A program made the position numbers and the translations under genes. The notes beneath the pieces were generated by a model. The model was not told the DNA's origin. It did no database searches and worked only from the letters and a program-made list of their open reading frames with translations. Of a stretch of 64,000 nt of DNA, positions 8,422 through 15,815 are shown piece by piece; position 1 is the stretch's first letter; the number at the start of each line of letters is the position of its first letter. The DNA lies in assembly GCF_042138895.1 (NCBI RefSeq), contig NZ_JBHIKW010000002.1, positions 248,001-312,000 on the forward strand, written 5' to 3'. This DNA is from Cedecea selenatireducens. GTDB lineage: Bacteria > Pseudomonadota > Gammaproteobacteria > Enterobacterales > Enterobacteriaceae.

Positions 8422-8778
8422 ATGTTCAAGGAAAAAATGACCGCCGCTGAACTGGCGGAGATGACGGGTTACACCCGCCAGACGATCAATAAGTGGATAC
8501 TGAAACATAACTGGGAAACCTGTAAAAAAAAAGGCGTACCGGGAGGTAAAGCAAGGTTCATTTATATCTCCGAGCAGGTGAAAACGTTTATCTACAACAC
8601 CCGCTATATGAGCGACAGAGTAGCCTCTTATCGCGTCCTTCGAACGCCGCTGGAACAGCTGATGCTGAACGCCCTGCGTACCTTATCCGAAGATGAACAG
8701 CATAAAATGACCGCGATCCTTGAGCGTGAAGGAAGTGAAGGTCTGCTCAAACGCCTCGGAATTCAAAAGAATAAATAA
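8422..8778 (+). CDS. yfeD: YfeD, paralogue of YfeC, helix-turn-helix protein
   Basis: A 118-residue protein with the same layout as YfeC: the Met-Thr-Ala-Ala-Glu-Leu start, the Thr-Gly-Tyr-Thr-Arg-Gln-Thr-Ile-Asn-Lys-Trp recognition helix, the Gly-Gly-Lys-Ala-Arg-Phe segment, and a helical end Gly-Leu-Leu-Lys-Arg-Leu-Gly-Ile. An in-frame ATG at 8416 abuts the SD (taaagga, 8409-8415), whereas the ATG at 8422 has six-base spacing and aligns with YfeC, so 8422 is preferred. It follows yfeC by 48 bp and is probably co-transcribed. It ends in a terminator shared with gltX. Confidence 0.85.
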   Translation: MFKEKMTAAELAEMTGYTRQTINKWILKHNWETCKKKGVPGGKARFIYISEQVKTFIYNTRYMSDRVASYRVLRTPLEQLMLNALRTLSEDEQHKMTAILEREGSEGLLKRLGIQKNK

Positions 8779-8809
8779 AAAAAGCCGGTGACTCAGCACC
8801 GGCTTTTTA
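8777..8809. terminator. bidirectional terminator between yfeD and gltX
   Basis: An AAAAGCCGGTG / CACCGGCTTTTT stem with a six-base loop; A tract on the left and T tract on the right, serving the converging genes. Confidence 0.87.
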
Positions 8810-8823
8810 CATTCGATGAATGC

Positions 8824-10239
8824 TTACTGCTGCGCTTCACGCTCGCTGATGAAATCGAGCGCTTTATTGATGCGCGCCACGGAGCGCTGCTTGCCAATCG
8901 CATGCACGGTCACATCCAGGCCAGGAGACTGCCCAGCCCCGGTCACGGCCACGCGCAGCGGCATGCCGACTTTGCCCATCCCGACTTCCAGCTCATCGGC
9001 CGTCGCCTGAATAGCATGGTGAACGTTTTCTGCCGTCCAGTCGCTCAGCGCTGCCAGCTTGTCACGCACCACTTCCAGCGGCTGACGCGCAACCGGGCGC
9101 AGGTGTTTCTTCGCCGCATCGGCGTCAAACTCGCTGAAGTCTTCGTAGAAGTAGCGGCAGGTCTGCGCCATTTCTTTCAGGGTTTTGCAGCGCTCACCCA
9201 GCAGCTTCACCAGCTCTGACAGCTGCGGGCCATTGCGGGTATCAATGTTTTCCTGCTCGATGTGCCACTGCAGGTGGGTCGCCACGTACTCTGGCTCCAG
9301 CGTATTAATGTAGTGGTGGTTCAGCCACTGCAGCTTTTCAGTATTGAAGGCGCTGGCTGACTTGCTTACCGCGTTCAGGCTGAACATCTCAATCATCTCT
9401 TCACGCGTGAAGATCTCCTGGTCGCCGTGAGACCAGCCCAGACGCACCAGATAGTTCAGCAGCGCTTCCGGCAGGTAGCCGTCGTCGCGGTACTGCATGA
9501 CGCTTACCGCCCCGTGACGCTTGGAAAGCTTTTTGCCGTCGTCGCCGTTGATCATGGAAACGTGCGCATAAAGCGGAACCGGCGCGTTCAGCGCTTTCAG
9601 GATGTTGATCTGGCGCGGCGTGTTGTTGATATGGTCTTCACCACGGATAACGTGGGTGATCTCCATATCCCAGTCGTCCACGACCACACAGAAGTTATAG
9701 GTTGGAGATCCGTCGGTACGGCGGATGATCAGATCGTCCAGTTCCTGGTTGCTGAATTCGATCGGGCCACGAATCTGGTCGTCAAAGATAACGGAGCCTT
9801 CCTGCGGGTTGGCAAAACGCACGACGCACGGTTCGTCATCGGCATGATGCTCGTGGCTGTGGCGGCAAAGGCCGTCATAACGAGGCTTCTCGTTATTAGC
9901 CATTTGCTCCTCGCGCAGCGCCTCAAGGCGTTCTTTAGAGCAATAGCATTTATACGCCGTCCCCGCCGCCAACATTTCGTCGATAGCCTGGTTGTAACGA
10001 TCAAAACGCTTGGTCTGATAGTACGGGCCCTCATCCCACTGCAGGCTCAGCCAGTTCATCCCGTCCATGATGGCTTCAATGGCTTCCGGGGTAGAACGCT
10101 CGAGGTCGGTGTCTTCTATACGCAGCACGAACTCGCCTTTGTTATGACGAGCAAAAAGCCAGGAATAGAGAGCAGTACGGGCACCGCCAACGTGCAGATA
10201 GCCTGTTGGGCTTGGCGCAAAGCGAGTTTTGATTTTCAT
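8824..10239 (-). CDS. gltX: GltX, glutamyl-tRNA synthetase
   Basis: A cytoplasmic class I aminoacyl-tRNA synthetase that charges tRNA-Glu. The 471 residues equal E. coli GltX. The HIGH-type signature appears as Pro-Ser-Pro-Thr-Gly-Tyr-Leu-His-Val-Gly-Gly at the N-terminus (about 9-19), and the KMSKS loop as Lys-Leu-Ser-Lys-Arg (about 237-241). The zinc site Cys-x-Cys ... Cys-x-His (about 98-127) is present, as in the enteric enzyme. The gene is divergent from the tRNA-Val/Lys operon and converges with yfeD. Confidence 0.98.
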   Translation of the reverse strand: MKIKTRFAPSPTGYLHVGGARTALYSWLFARHNKGEFVLRIEDTDLERSTPEAIEAIMDGMNWLSLQWDEGPYYQTKRFDRYNQAIDEMLAAGTAYKCYCSKERLEALREEQMANNEKPRYDGLCRHSHEHHADDEPCVVRFANPQEGSVIFDDQIRGPIEFSNQELDDLIIRRTDGSPTYNFCVVVDDWDMEITHVIRGEDHINNTPRQINILKALNAPVPLYAHVSMINGDDGKKLSKRHGAVSVMQYRDDGYLPEALLNYLVRLGWSHGDQEIFTREEMIEMFSLNAVSKSASAFNTEKLQWLNHHYINTLEPEYVATHLQWHIEQENIDTRNGPQLSELVKLLGERCKTLKEMAQTCRYFYEDFSEFDADAAKKHLRPVARQPLEVVRDKLAALSDWTAENVHHAIQATADELEVGMGKVGMPLRVAVTGAGQSPGLDVTVHAIGKQRSVARINKALDFISEREAQQ

Positions 10240-10453
10240 TAAACGGCCTTAGTTACACATATTTGCCGGCAAAGCGGCAATTGCCAGGGAAAATTAACAG
10301 GCAACATTCTATCACTGTGCGCTAATTCCTCAATGTTGATGCCTGTAGATAGCAGGAAAGCGAAGAATTTGATGATAAATCAAACGCCAATGCATGTTTC
10401 TTGATCGCATCGTTTAATTTTAAGACGAACGAACAAAAACTTTAGAAAAGGCG

Positions 10454-10481
10454 TTGACTCATTTTCAACTGTCCCTATAAT
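10454..10481 (+). promoter_or_regulatory. sigma-70 promoter of the tRNA-Val/Lys operon
   Basis: TTGACT (10454-10459), a 16-bp spacer and a perfect TATAAT (10476-10481) are followed by a GCGACTCC discriminator, the GC-rich type found at growth-rate-controlled stable-RNA promoters. It is 17 bp before the first tRNA-Val. Confidence 0.9.
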
Positions 10482-10498
10482 GCGACTCCACAAACCGG

Positions 10499-10574
10499 GG
10501 GTGATTAGCTCAGTTGGTAGAGCATCTCCTTTACACGGAGGGGGTCGGCGGTTCGAGCCCGTCATCACCCACCA
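10499..10574 (+). tRNA. valU: tRNA-Val (anticodon TAC), copy 1
   Basis: A 76-nt cloverleaf starting GGGTGATTAGCTCAG, anticodon loop TTTACAC (anticodon TAC), encoded CCA. The anticodon stem opens with T27 opposite G43, a wobble pair, as in copy 2 but not copy 3. The order val-val-val-lys upstream of gltX matches valU-valX-valY-lysV of E. coli. Confidence 0.96.
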
Positions 10575-10618
10575 CTCTTTAAGAGTGACCCGGAATGTAC
10601 AGTAAGAGATTTAGAGAT

Positions 10619-10694
10619 GGGTGATTAGCTCAGTTGGTAGAGCATCTCCTTTACACGGAGGGGGTCGGCGGTTCGAGCCCGTCATCACCCACCA
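10619..10694 (+). tRNA. valX: tRNA-Val (anticodon TAC), copy 2
   Basis: Identical to copy 1 over all 76 nt, with encoded CCA, 44 bp downstream of it in the same transcript. Confidence 0.96.
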
Positions 10695-10727
10695 TCTCCT
10701 CTTACAGAATTAGCAGTACCGAAGTTT

Positions 10728-10803
10728 GGGTGATTAGCTCAGTTGGTAGAGCACCTCCTTTACACGGAGGGGGTCGGCGGTTCGAGCCCGTCATCACCCA
10801 CCA
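10728..10803 (+). tRNA. valY: tRNA-Val (anticodon TAC), copy 3
   Basis: The same tRNA except for one base: position 27 is C, giving a Watson-Crick C27-G43 pair where copies 1 and 2 have T-G. It is separated from tRNA-Lys by only two bases. Confidence 0.96.
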
Positions 10804-10805
10804 TC

Positions 10806-10881
10806 GGGTCGTTAGCTCAGTTGGTAGAGCAGTTGACTTTTAATCAATTGGTCGCAGGTTCGAATCCTGCACGACCCACCA
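10806..10881 (+). tRNA. lysV: tRNA-Lys (anticodon TTT)
   Basis: A 76-nt cloverleaf starting GGGTCGTTAGCTCAG, anticodon loop CTTTTAA (anticodon TTT), encoded CCA. It is the last tRNA of the operon. Its final 18 bases plus the following A recur 132 bp downstream (see the RtT-like unit). Confidence 0.96.
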
Positions 10882-10889
10882 AATTCAGA

Positions 10890-10920
10890 CTAAAGCGCCT
10901 TCAGGGCGCTTTAGTTGTTT
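10890..10920 (+). terminator. first terminator-like hairpin after tRNA-Lys
   Basis: An 11-bp stem CTAAAGCGCCC-type (TAAAGCGCC / GGCGCTTTA with a short loop) followed by TTGTTT. The weak T tract suggests partial termination, so some transcripts may continue into the RtT-like unit. Confidence 0.65.
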
Positions 10921-10938
10921 CTGGAGCACAGGCTATTA

Positions 10939-11014
10939 CGTGCAGGATAACGTCGTCGTTTGCGACGACGGCCCGAAGGGCGAGCACAGCGAGTCATCCT
11001 GCACGACCCACCAA
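10939..11014 (+). ncRNA. RtT-like structured unit ending in a repeat of the tRNA-Lys 3' end
   Basis: Bases 10996-11014 repeat exactly the last 18 bases of tRNA-Lys plus the following A (10864-10882), a 19-bp direct repeat with a 132-bp period. The spacer folds strongly: outer stem CGTGCAGGAT (10939-10948) with ATCCTGCACG (10996-11005), enclosing an 8-bp hairpin CGTCGTCG / CGACGACG and a small GCCC-GAA-GGGC hairpin. In E. coli the tyrT transcript carries units that likewise end in 19 bases of the tRNA 3' end and release RtT RNA. The resemblance is structural; no function is shown for this unit. Alternatives are a remnant tRNA duplication or an attachment-site scar. Confidence 0.5.
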
Positions 11015-11018
11015 TGTA

Positions 11019-11045
11019 GAAAGGCGCCCTAAAGGCGCCTTTTTG
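11019..11045 (+). terminator. final terminator of the tRNA operon
   Basis: AAAGGCGCCC-TAAA-GGCGCC followed by TTTTTT; a strong intrinsic terminator just after the repeated tRNA 3' end. Confidence 0.88.
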
Positions 11046-11083
11046 CTATCTGCAATACCTTAAAACCCCTTCGTAAAAAATCA

Positions 11084-11110
11084 TCAACTTCCCCGTTGCC
11101 GGGCCGATAA
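11084..11110 (+). promoter_or_regulatory. sigma-28 (FliA) promoter for the FlxA-like gene
   Basis: TCAA (11084-11087), exactly 15 bp, then GCCGATAA (11103-11110). The -10 element is a perfect match to the flagellar sigma consensus and the -35 matches 3 of 4 of TAAA. It is about 30 bp upstream of the FlxA-like start codon. Confidence 0.82.
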
Positions 11111-11140
11111 CTCCTTTACCATTCCATCAAAGGAGTTATG

Positions 11141-11506
11141 ATGACTACAATATCCAGCAATGCGCTTCAGGGCGGTCAATTAACGACCGGCACGGCCACT
11201 GGCTCTTCCTCTGCATCCGGTAGCTCGGACAACAGCACGGCAGCGCAGATTGCCCAAATCAGCAAAAAAATATCTCAGTTGACTGAAAAACTAAAAGAAG
11301 TTTCCAGCACTGCGGATCGCCCTGCCGCAGAGAAGAAAAAACAAGTCGAGATCCTTCAGGCCGAGATCAAAATGCTGCAGGCCCAGCTGGCCCAGCTCCA
11401 GCGCAAACAGGCTGAAGAAGCCCAGCAGAAACAAGAACAGCAGCAAATAAAAGCGACCGGCGTGAATAAACCTTCCGACGACCACCAGATTGATATTTAT
11501 ATCTAG
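11141..11506 (+). CDS. FlxA-like family protein
   Basis: A 121-residue, mostly coiled-coil protein: a Ser/Thr/Gly-rich N-terminus (about 1-33), then a heptad-rich helix with many Gln, Lys and Leu (about 36-100, with Leu-Gln-Ala-Gln-Leu-Ala-Gln-Leu), and a short end Ile-Asp-Ile-Tyr-Ile. The pattern and ending are those of FlxA, a class 3 flagellar regulon product of E. coli whose exact role is not established. The FliA promoter directly upstream supports co-expression with flagella. The ATG at 11141 has better SD spacing (aaaggag, five bases) than the one at 11138. The stop codon overlaps that of the converging yfeR by three bases. Confidence 0.8.
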   Translation: MTTISSNALQGGQLTTGTATGSSSASGSSDNSTAAQIAQISKKISQLTEKLKEVSSTADRPAAEKKKQVEILQAEIKMLQAQLAQLQRKQAEEAQQKQEQQQIKATGVNKPSDDHQIDIYI

Positions 11507-12432
11507 TCGTCAATAAATAGCGGATCGCCCCTACGGGCCAGGGTTAACAGCCTGGCCTGCTCCCGCACTTCCTGCCAGATAGCTTCCGCCGCCCGTGAAA
11601 GCGAACGATTTTTCCGCCTGACCAGCATCAGCTGTCGGTTTACCACCGGCGTTAATCGCTTAACCATCAGCGGCCTTCCCTGGGGCAGCGGCAACGCCAG
11701 CGCAGGCAAAACGCTTAAGCCAATACCGGCTTCGACCATCGGGTAAAGCGTGGTCGGGTGGCCGATTTGCTGGACAACATTCACCGCTATCCCCTGGCGG
11801 ATAAAAGCCTCATCAATCAACGGGCGGCTGCCGGAAGCATAATCCTGCAGCACCATGTTTTGCCCCTGCAGCGCCTGCCATTCCACCCGCTCACTTTTTG
11901 CAAAAGGATGATCGCTGCGGCACAGCAGGAGAAAAGGTTCAGACAGCACTGTTTCACACTCCAAATCGCTCGCCTGCACGGGATCGATAACCACGCCAAA
12001 ATCAACCTCACCCTGACGAATGCTCTGCAGCACCCACTGCTGGGAGGCGTCATGAAGAACAAAACGAATATTCGGGTAGGCCTCTGCGCTGGCGGCAATA
12101 GACTGCGGCATAAGGTGCGCGGATAACGTCTGGCTGGCGGCCACGCGGACCGTGCCGCTAAGCTGATGCCCCACCACGCGAGCGTCTAGCAGCGTGGTGG
12201 TTAACTCCTCCAGCAAGCGCTCCAGACGCGGAGCCAGCTGCTCGCCCGCCGGCGTTAACACCACTTCCCGTGTCGTGCGATCGAGCAGCTTAACCCCTAG
12301 CTCGGCCTCCAGCTCCTTCAGGCTGTGGCTCACGGCGGACTGGCTGAGGCCAATGCTTTCCCCTGCCCGGCTAAAGCTGCCGGCATGGGCTACGGCGACA
12401 AACACGCGAAGCTGACGCAGGGAATAATTCAT
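11503..12432 (-). CDS. yfeR: YfeR, LysR-type transcriptional regulator
   Basis: A 309-residue LysR-family regulator. The N-terminal winged helix-turn-helix (about 1-62) includes Ala-Gly-Ser-Phe-Ser-Arg-Ala-Gly-Glu-Ser-Ile-Gly-Leu-Ser-Gln-Ser-Ala-Val-Ser, the typical recognition segment. A periplasmic-binding-like effector domain follows from about residue 90. It is divergent from yfeH with 90 bp between the start codons, the usual arrangement for a LysR protein controlling its neighbour. The effector is unknown from sequence. Confidence 0.92.
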   Translation of the reverse strand: MNYSLRQLRVFVAVAHAGSFSRAGESIGLSQSAVSHSLKELEAELGVKLLDRTTREVVLTPAGEQLAPRLERLLEELTTTLLDARVVGHQLSGTVRVAASQTLSAHLMPQSIAASAEAYPNIRFVLHDASQQWVLQSIRQGEVDFGVVIDPVQASDLECETVLSEPFLLLCRSDHPFAKSERVEWQALQGQNMVLQDYASGSRPLIDEAFIRQGIAVNVVQQIGHPTTLYPMVEAGIGLSVLPALALPLPQGRPLMVKRLTPVVNRQLMLVRRKNRSLSRAAEAIWQEVREQARLLTLARRGDPLFIDD

Positions 12433-12522
12433 CTAATTTCTTCATCAATGCATTCAATAAATCAATTTTATTTCTGAAACCAGCGGAAACACAATAGCGC
12501 CATTCACCTTTGAGGAATGGCT

Positions 12523-13518
12523 ATGAAATTGCTGCGAATTGTCGACCCTTTTACCTTAACGCTGGTTTGTACCGTGCTGCTGGCCTCTTTCTTCCCGGCG
12601 GAGGGAAGCTTTGTGGGTTTCTTTGAGGGGCTGACCACGGCCGCTATCGCCCTGCTGTTTTTTATGCACGGCGCCAAACTTTCCCGCGAGGCGGTGATTT
12701 CCGGCAGCAGCCATTGGCGGCTGCATCTGTGGGTAATGTGCAGCACGTTCGTTCTGTTCCCGGTACTTGGCGTGCTGTTTAGCTGGTGGAAGCCGGTCAA
12801 CGTCAGCCCTGAGCTGTACAGCGGCTTCCTCTACCTGTGCATTTTGCCCGCCACGGTGCAGTCGGCCATTGCTTTTACCTCCATTGCCGGGGGCAATGTG
12901 GCAGCGGCTATTTGCTCCGCCTCTGCGTCTAGCCTGCTGGGTATTTTCCTCTCGCCTTTGCTGGTCGGCCTGGTGATGCACGTTCAGGGCGCAAGCGGCA
13001 GCCTGCACCAGGTGGGCAGCATTATGCTGCAGCTGCTGGTGCCGTTCGTGGCCGGGCATCTGATGCGGCCGTGGATTGGTGCCTGGGTGGCGAAGAACAA
13101 GAAATGGATCGGCAAAACCGACCAGACATCAATTCTTCTGGTGGTCTATTCGGCCTTTAGTGAAGCCGTCACGCACGGTATCTGGCATAAGGTCGGGGCA
13201 GGTTCGCTGCTGTTTATCGTCGTCTCCAGCATCGTGCTGCTGGCGATTGTGATGACGGTGAATATTTTTGTCGCGCGGCGCTTTGGCTTTAGCAAAGCGG
13301 ATGAGATTACCATCGTGTTTTGTGGATCGAAAAAGAGCCTGGCGAACGGGATTCCGATGGCCAACATTCTGTTTCCGGTTGCCGCCGTGGGAATGATGGT
13401 GCTGCCGCTAATGATTTTCCACCAGATCCAGCTGATGGTGTGCGCCGGTATGGCCCGACGTTACCAAAGAAAAGCGGCTGCAGCCGGTGAAAAGCAGACT
13501 GCAGCCGTCAGAACCTAG
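12523..13518 (+). CDS. yfeH: YfeH, bile acid:sodium symporter family transporter
   Basis: A 331-residue inner-membrane protein with about ten helices of the BASS/SBF-like family (PF13593 type). It follows E. coli YfeH, including the Leu-Phe-Phe-Met-His-Gly-Ala-Lys-Leu-Ser-Arg segment and the late Phe-Cys-Gly-Ser-Lys-Lys-Ser-Leu-Ala-Asn-Gly motif that contributes to the ion site. The substrate is not known. The ATG at 12523 is preferred to 12517: it sits about seven bases from the SD (gagga) and gives MKLLRI, as in E. coli. Probably controlled by the divergent yfeR. Its stop overlaps that of ypeB. Confidence 0.92.
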   Translation: MKLLRIVDPFTLTLVCTVLLASFFPAEGSFVGFFEGLTTAAIALLFFMHGAKLSREAVISGSSHWRLHLWVMCSTFVLFPVLGVLFSWWKPVNVSPELYSGFLYLCILPATVQSAIAFTSIAGGNVAAAICSASASSLLGIFLSPLLVGLVMHVQGASGSLHQVGSIMLQLLVPFVAGHLMRPWIGAWVAKNKKWIGKTDQTSILLVVYSAFSEAVTHGIWHKVGAGSLLFIVVSSIVLLAIVMTVNIFVARRFGFSKADEITIVFCGSKKSLANGIPMANILFPVAAVGMMVLPLMIFHQIQLMVCAGMARRYQRKAAAAGEKQTAAVRT

Positions 13519-13730
13519 TGCCGCTTGAGGGGCCGAACCAGGTTGTCCAGCCCTTCAACTTTGATAAGCAGCGTCAGGGCCATTAACTCACCGAGATGGC
13601 CCTGCGGAAACTCCCCTTTGCGGGAAAACCACAGCAGATACTCTTCCGGTACATCAATCAGCATCCGGCCTTTGTATTTGCCAAACGGCATTGCCGTATT
13701 GGCTATCTCAATGAGCTGTTCTTTGTCCAT
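13515..13730 (-). CDS. ypeB: YpeB, DUF3820 small protein
   Basis: A 71-residue soluble protein containing Met-Pro-Phe-Gly-Lys-Tyr-Lys-Gly-Arg and Asp-Val-Pro-Glu-Glu-Tyr-Leu-Leu-Trp-Phe, the signature of the DUF3820 family (putative quorum-sensing-regulated or nucleic-acid-associated proteins; function unproven). Its ATG directly follows the ligA stop codon with no gap, so it is translated from the ligA transcript. The terminal codons overlap the converging yfeH. Confidence 0.9.
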   Translation of the reverse strand: MDKEQLIEIANTAMPFGKYKGRMLIDVPEEYLLWFSRKGEFPQGHLGELMALTLLIKVEGLDNLVRPLKRH

Positions 13731-15749
13731 TTAGTCACCCAACAGACGAATCATTTCCGCTTCGTCGATAACCTGAATGCCCAGCTCCTGCGCCTTGACA
13801 AGCTTGGAACCGGCCGCTTCACCGGCGATAACCAGGTCAGTTTTTTTCGACACGCTGCCCGCCACTTTTGCCCCCAGCGCCGTCAGCCTGTCTTTGGCTT
13901 CATCACGGGAGAGAATGCTCAGCGAACCGGTCAGCACTACGGTTTTTCCGGCAAACGGGCTATCAATCTCTTCGGCTTTGACCACCACGGGATCCGGCCA
14001 GCGAACGCCCGCCTCTTCTCTCAGCTGACGAATAACCTCCCGGTTACTCTCCTCCGCAAAGAAGTTAAAGGTGTGCGTGGCGACCACAATGCCGACGTCC
14101 GGCACTTTTTGCAGATCGTCGATGCTGGCCGCCGCCAGTGCATCCAGGGTGCCAAAATGTGCAGCCAGCCCTGCGGCGGTAGCCTCCCCGACTTCACGAA
14201 TGCCTAAGGCATACAGGAAGCGTGCAAAGGTCGTTTCTTTGGCTTTTTCCAGTGCATCCACCGTATTCTGCGCGGACTTAGGCCCCATGCGATCCAGCCC
14301 GGTCAGCTTGCCCGCCGTCAGCTTAAACAGGTCGGCAGGCGTGTGGACGTACTCTTTTTCCACCAGCTGATCGATGATTTTGTCGCCCATGCCGTCAACG
14401 TCCAGCGCCCGGCGAGAAACAAAGTGCTTGAGGGCTTCTTTACGCTGAGCACCGCAGATAAGGCCGCCGGTACAGCGCGTCACCGCTTCGCCTTCTACGC
14501 GCTCAACGTCTGAGCCACAGACAGGGCAGTGCGTTGGGAAAATGATTTCCTGAGTATCTTCAGGACGTTCTGACTCAACCACGCCCACAACCTGCGGAAT
14601 AACGTCGCCAGCGCGGCGGATAACAACCCTGTCACCAATGCGCAGGCCAAGCCGCTCGATTTCATCTGCGTTGTGCAGCGTGGCGTTGCTGACCAGCACC
14701 CCGGCAACCTGCACCGGCTCCAGACGAGCCACCGGCGTAATCGCGCCGGTACGACCTACCTGGAATTCCACGTCACGCACGGTGGTCATCTGTTCCTGTG
14801 CAGGGAATTTAAAGGCCACGGCCCAACGCGGCGCTCTCGCCACAAAGCCCAGCGTTTCCTGCAGCGCAAGCGAGTCAACTTTGATGACCACGCCGTCAAT
14901 ATCAAAGCCCAGCGTGGGGCGATCGGCCTCTACCTGATGGTAAAACGCCAGCACTTCTTCAGGCGTACTGCACAGACGGATGCGGTCGCTGACCGGTAAG
15001 CCCCAGGCTTTAAACTGCTGTAAACGAGCCATGTGGCTTGCCGGAAGCTCACCGCCTTCCAGCAGGCCTACGCCGTAGCAGAAGAAGGTCAGCGGGCGTT
15101 TAGCGGTGATTCGCGGATCCAGCTGGCGCAAGGAACCGGCAGCGGCATTGCGCGGGTTGGCAAAGACTTTCCCACCGGTGCGGCGAGCTTCTTCGTTAAT
15201 TTTCTCAAACCCGGCCTGCGGCAGAAACACTTCGCCGCGGACCTCGACACGGCGAGGAATATTCTCTCCCGTCAGCTTGAGAGGGATCGCGCGGATGGTA
15301 CGAACGTTTGCGGTAATATTTTCGCCTGTAGTGCCGTCGCCACGCGTTGCGGCCCGCACCAGAACACCGTCCTCATACAGCAGGCTTACCGCCAGCCCGT
15401 CGAGCTTCAGCTCACAGCAAAACGTCAGGGCATCGGTGCTTTTCAGCCTGTCCTGCACGCGCTTGTTAAACGCCAGGTAGCTTGCTTCGTCGAAGACGTT
15501 ATCCAGCGACAGCATCGGAACTTCGTGACGTACCTGGGTAAACTCACTGAGCGGCGCCGCGCCGACGCGCTGGGTCGGGGAATCCTGGGTAATCAGCTCC
15601 GGATGAGCCTCTTCAAGCTCGCGCAGCTCGCGCATCAGCCTGTCGTATTCGGCGTCCGGAATTTCGGGATTATCCTGCACATGGTACAGATATTCATGAT
15701 GGCGAAGCGTGGTTCGCAGGTGGTTGAGTTGTTGTTCGATTGAGTCCAT
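13731..15749 (-). CDS. ligA: LigA, NAD-dependent DNA ligase
   Basis: Seals nicks in DNA during replication and repair, using NAD+ to adenylate itself. It is 672 residues (E. coli 671). The adenylation motif KxDG appears as Glu-Leu-Lys-Leu-Asp-Gly at about residue 115. An OB fold, a four-cysteine zinc finger (Cys-Pro-Val-Cys ... Cys-Thr-Gly ... Cys-Gly, about 408-432), helix-hairpin-helix motifs with Val-Gly-Glu-Ala-Thr-Ala, and a C-terminal BRCT domain (about 593-672) follow in order. It lies downstream of zipA, separated by a terminator, and overlaps transcriptionally with ypeB. Confidence 0.98.
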   Translation of the reverse strand: MDSIEQQLNHLRTTLRHHEYLYHVQDNPEIPDAEYDRLMRELRELEEAHPELITQDSPTQRVGAAPLSEFTQVRHEVPMLSLDNVFDEASYLAFNKRVQDRLKSTDALTFCCELKLDGLAVSLLYEDGVLVRAATRGDGTTGENITANVRTIRAIPLKLTGENIPRRVEVRGEVFLPQAGFEKINEEARRTGGKVFANPRNAAAGSLRQLDPRITAKRPLTFFCYGVGLLEGGELPASHMARLQQFKAWGLPVSDRIRLCSTPEEVLAFYHQVEADRPTLGFDIDGVVIKVDSLALQETLGFVARAPRWAVAFKFPAQEQMTTVRDVEFQVGRTGAITPVARLEPVQVAGVLVSNATLHNADEIERLGLRIGDRVVIRRAGDVIPQVVGVVESERPEDTQEIIFPTHCPVCGSDVERVEGEAVTRCTGGLICGAQRKEALKHFVSRRALDVDGMGDKIIDQLVEKEYVHTPADLFKLTAGKLTGLDRMGPKSAQNTVDALEKAKETTFARFLYALGIREVGEATAAGLAAHFGTLDALAAASIDDLQKVPDVGIVVATHTFNFFAEESNREVIRQLREEAGVRWPDPVVVKAEEIDSPFAGKTVVLTGSLSILSRDEAKDRLTALGAKVAGSVSKKTDLVIAGEAAGSKLVKAQELGIQVIDEAEMIRLLGD

Positions 15750-15765
15750 ATCGCACCATCAATGA

Positions 15766-15793
15766 TAAAAAACCCCCGACAGGCGGGGGTTCA
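15766..15793 (-). terminator. zipA terminator
   Basis: On the minus strand AACCCCCGCCTGTCGGGGGTT followed by TTTT, between zipA and ligA. It should largely separate their transcription. Confidence 0.85.
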
Positions 15794-15815
15794 GGAGGAA
15801 GATTCAGGCCAGGGT

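Noticed and set aside
10806..11014. Integrated element between direct repeats at tRNA-Lys
   Set aside because: Only 113 bp separates the repeats and no integrase is present; the folded spacer fits an RtT-like unit better, although an old excision scar cannot be excluded.
10634..11063. Frames across the tRNA-Val/Lys operon (Met-Val-Glu-His-Leu-Leu-Tyr ...)
   Set aside because: They translate the tRNA genes themselves.
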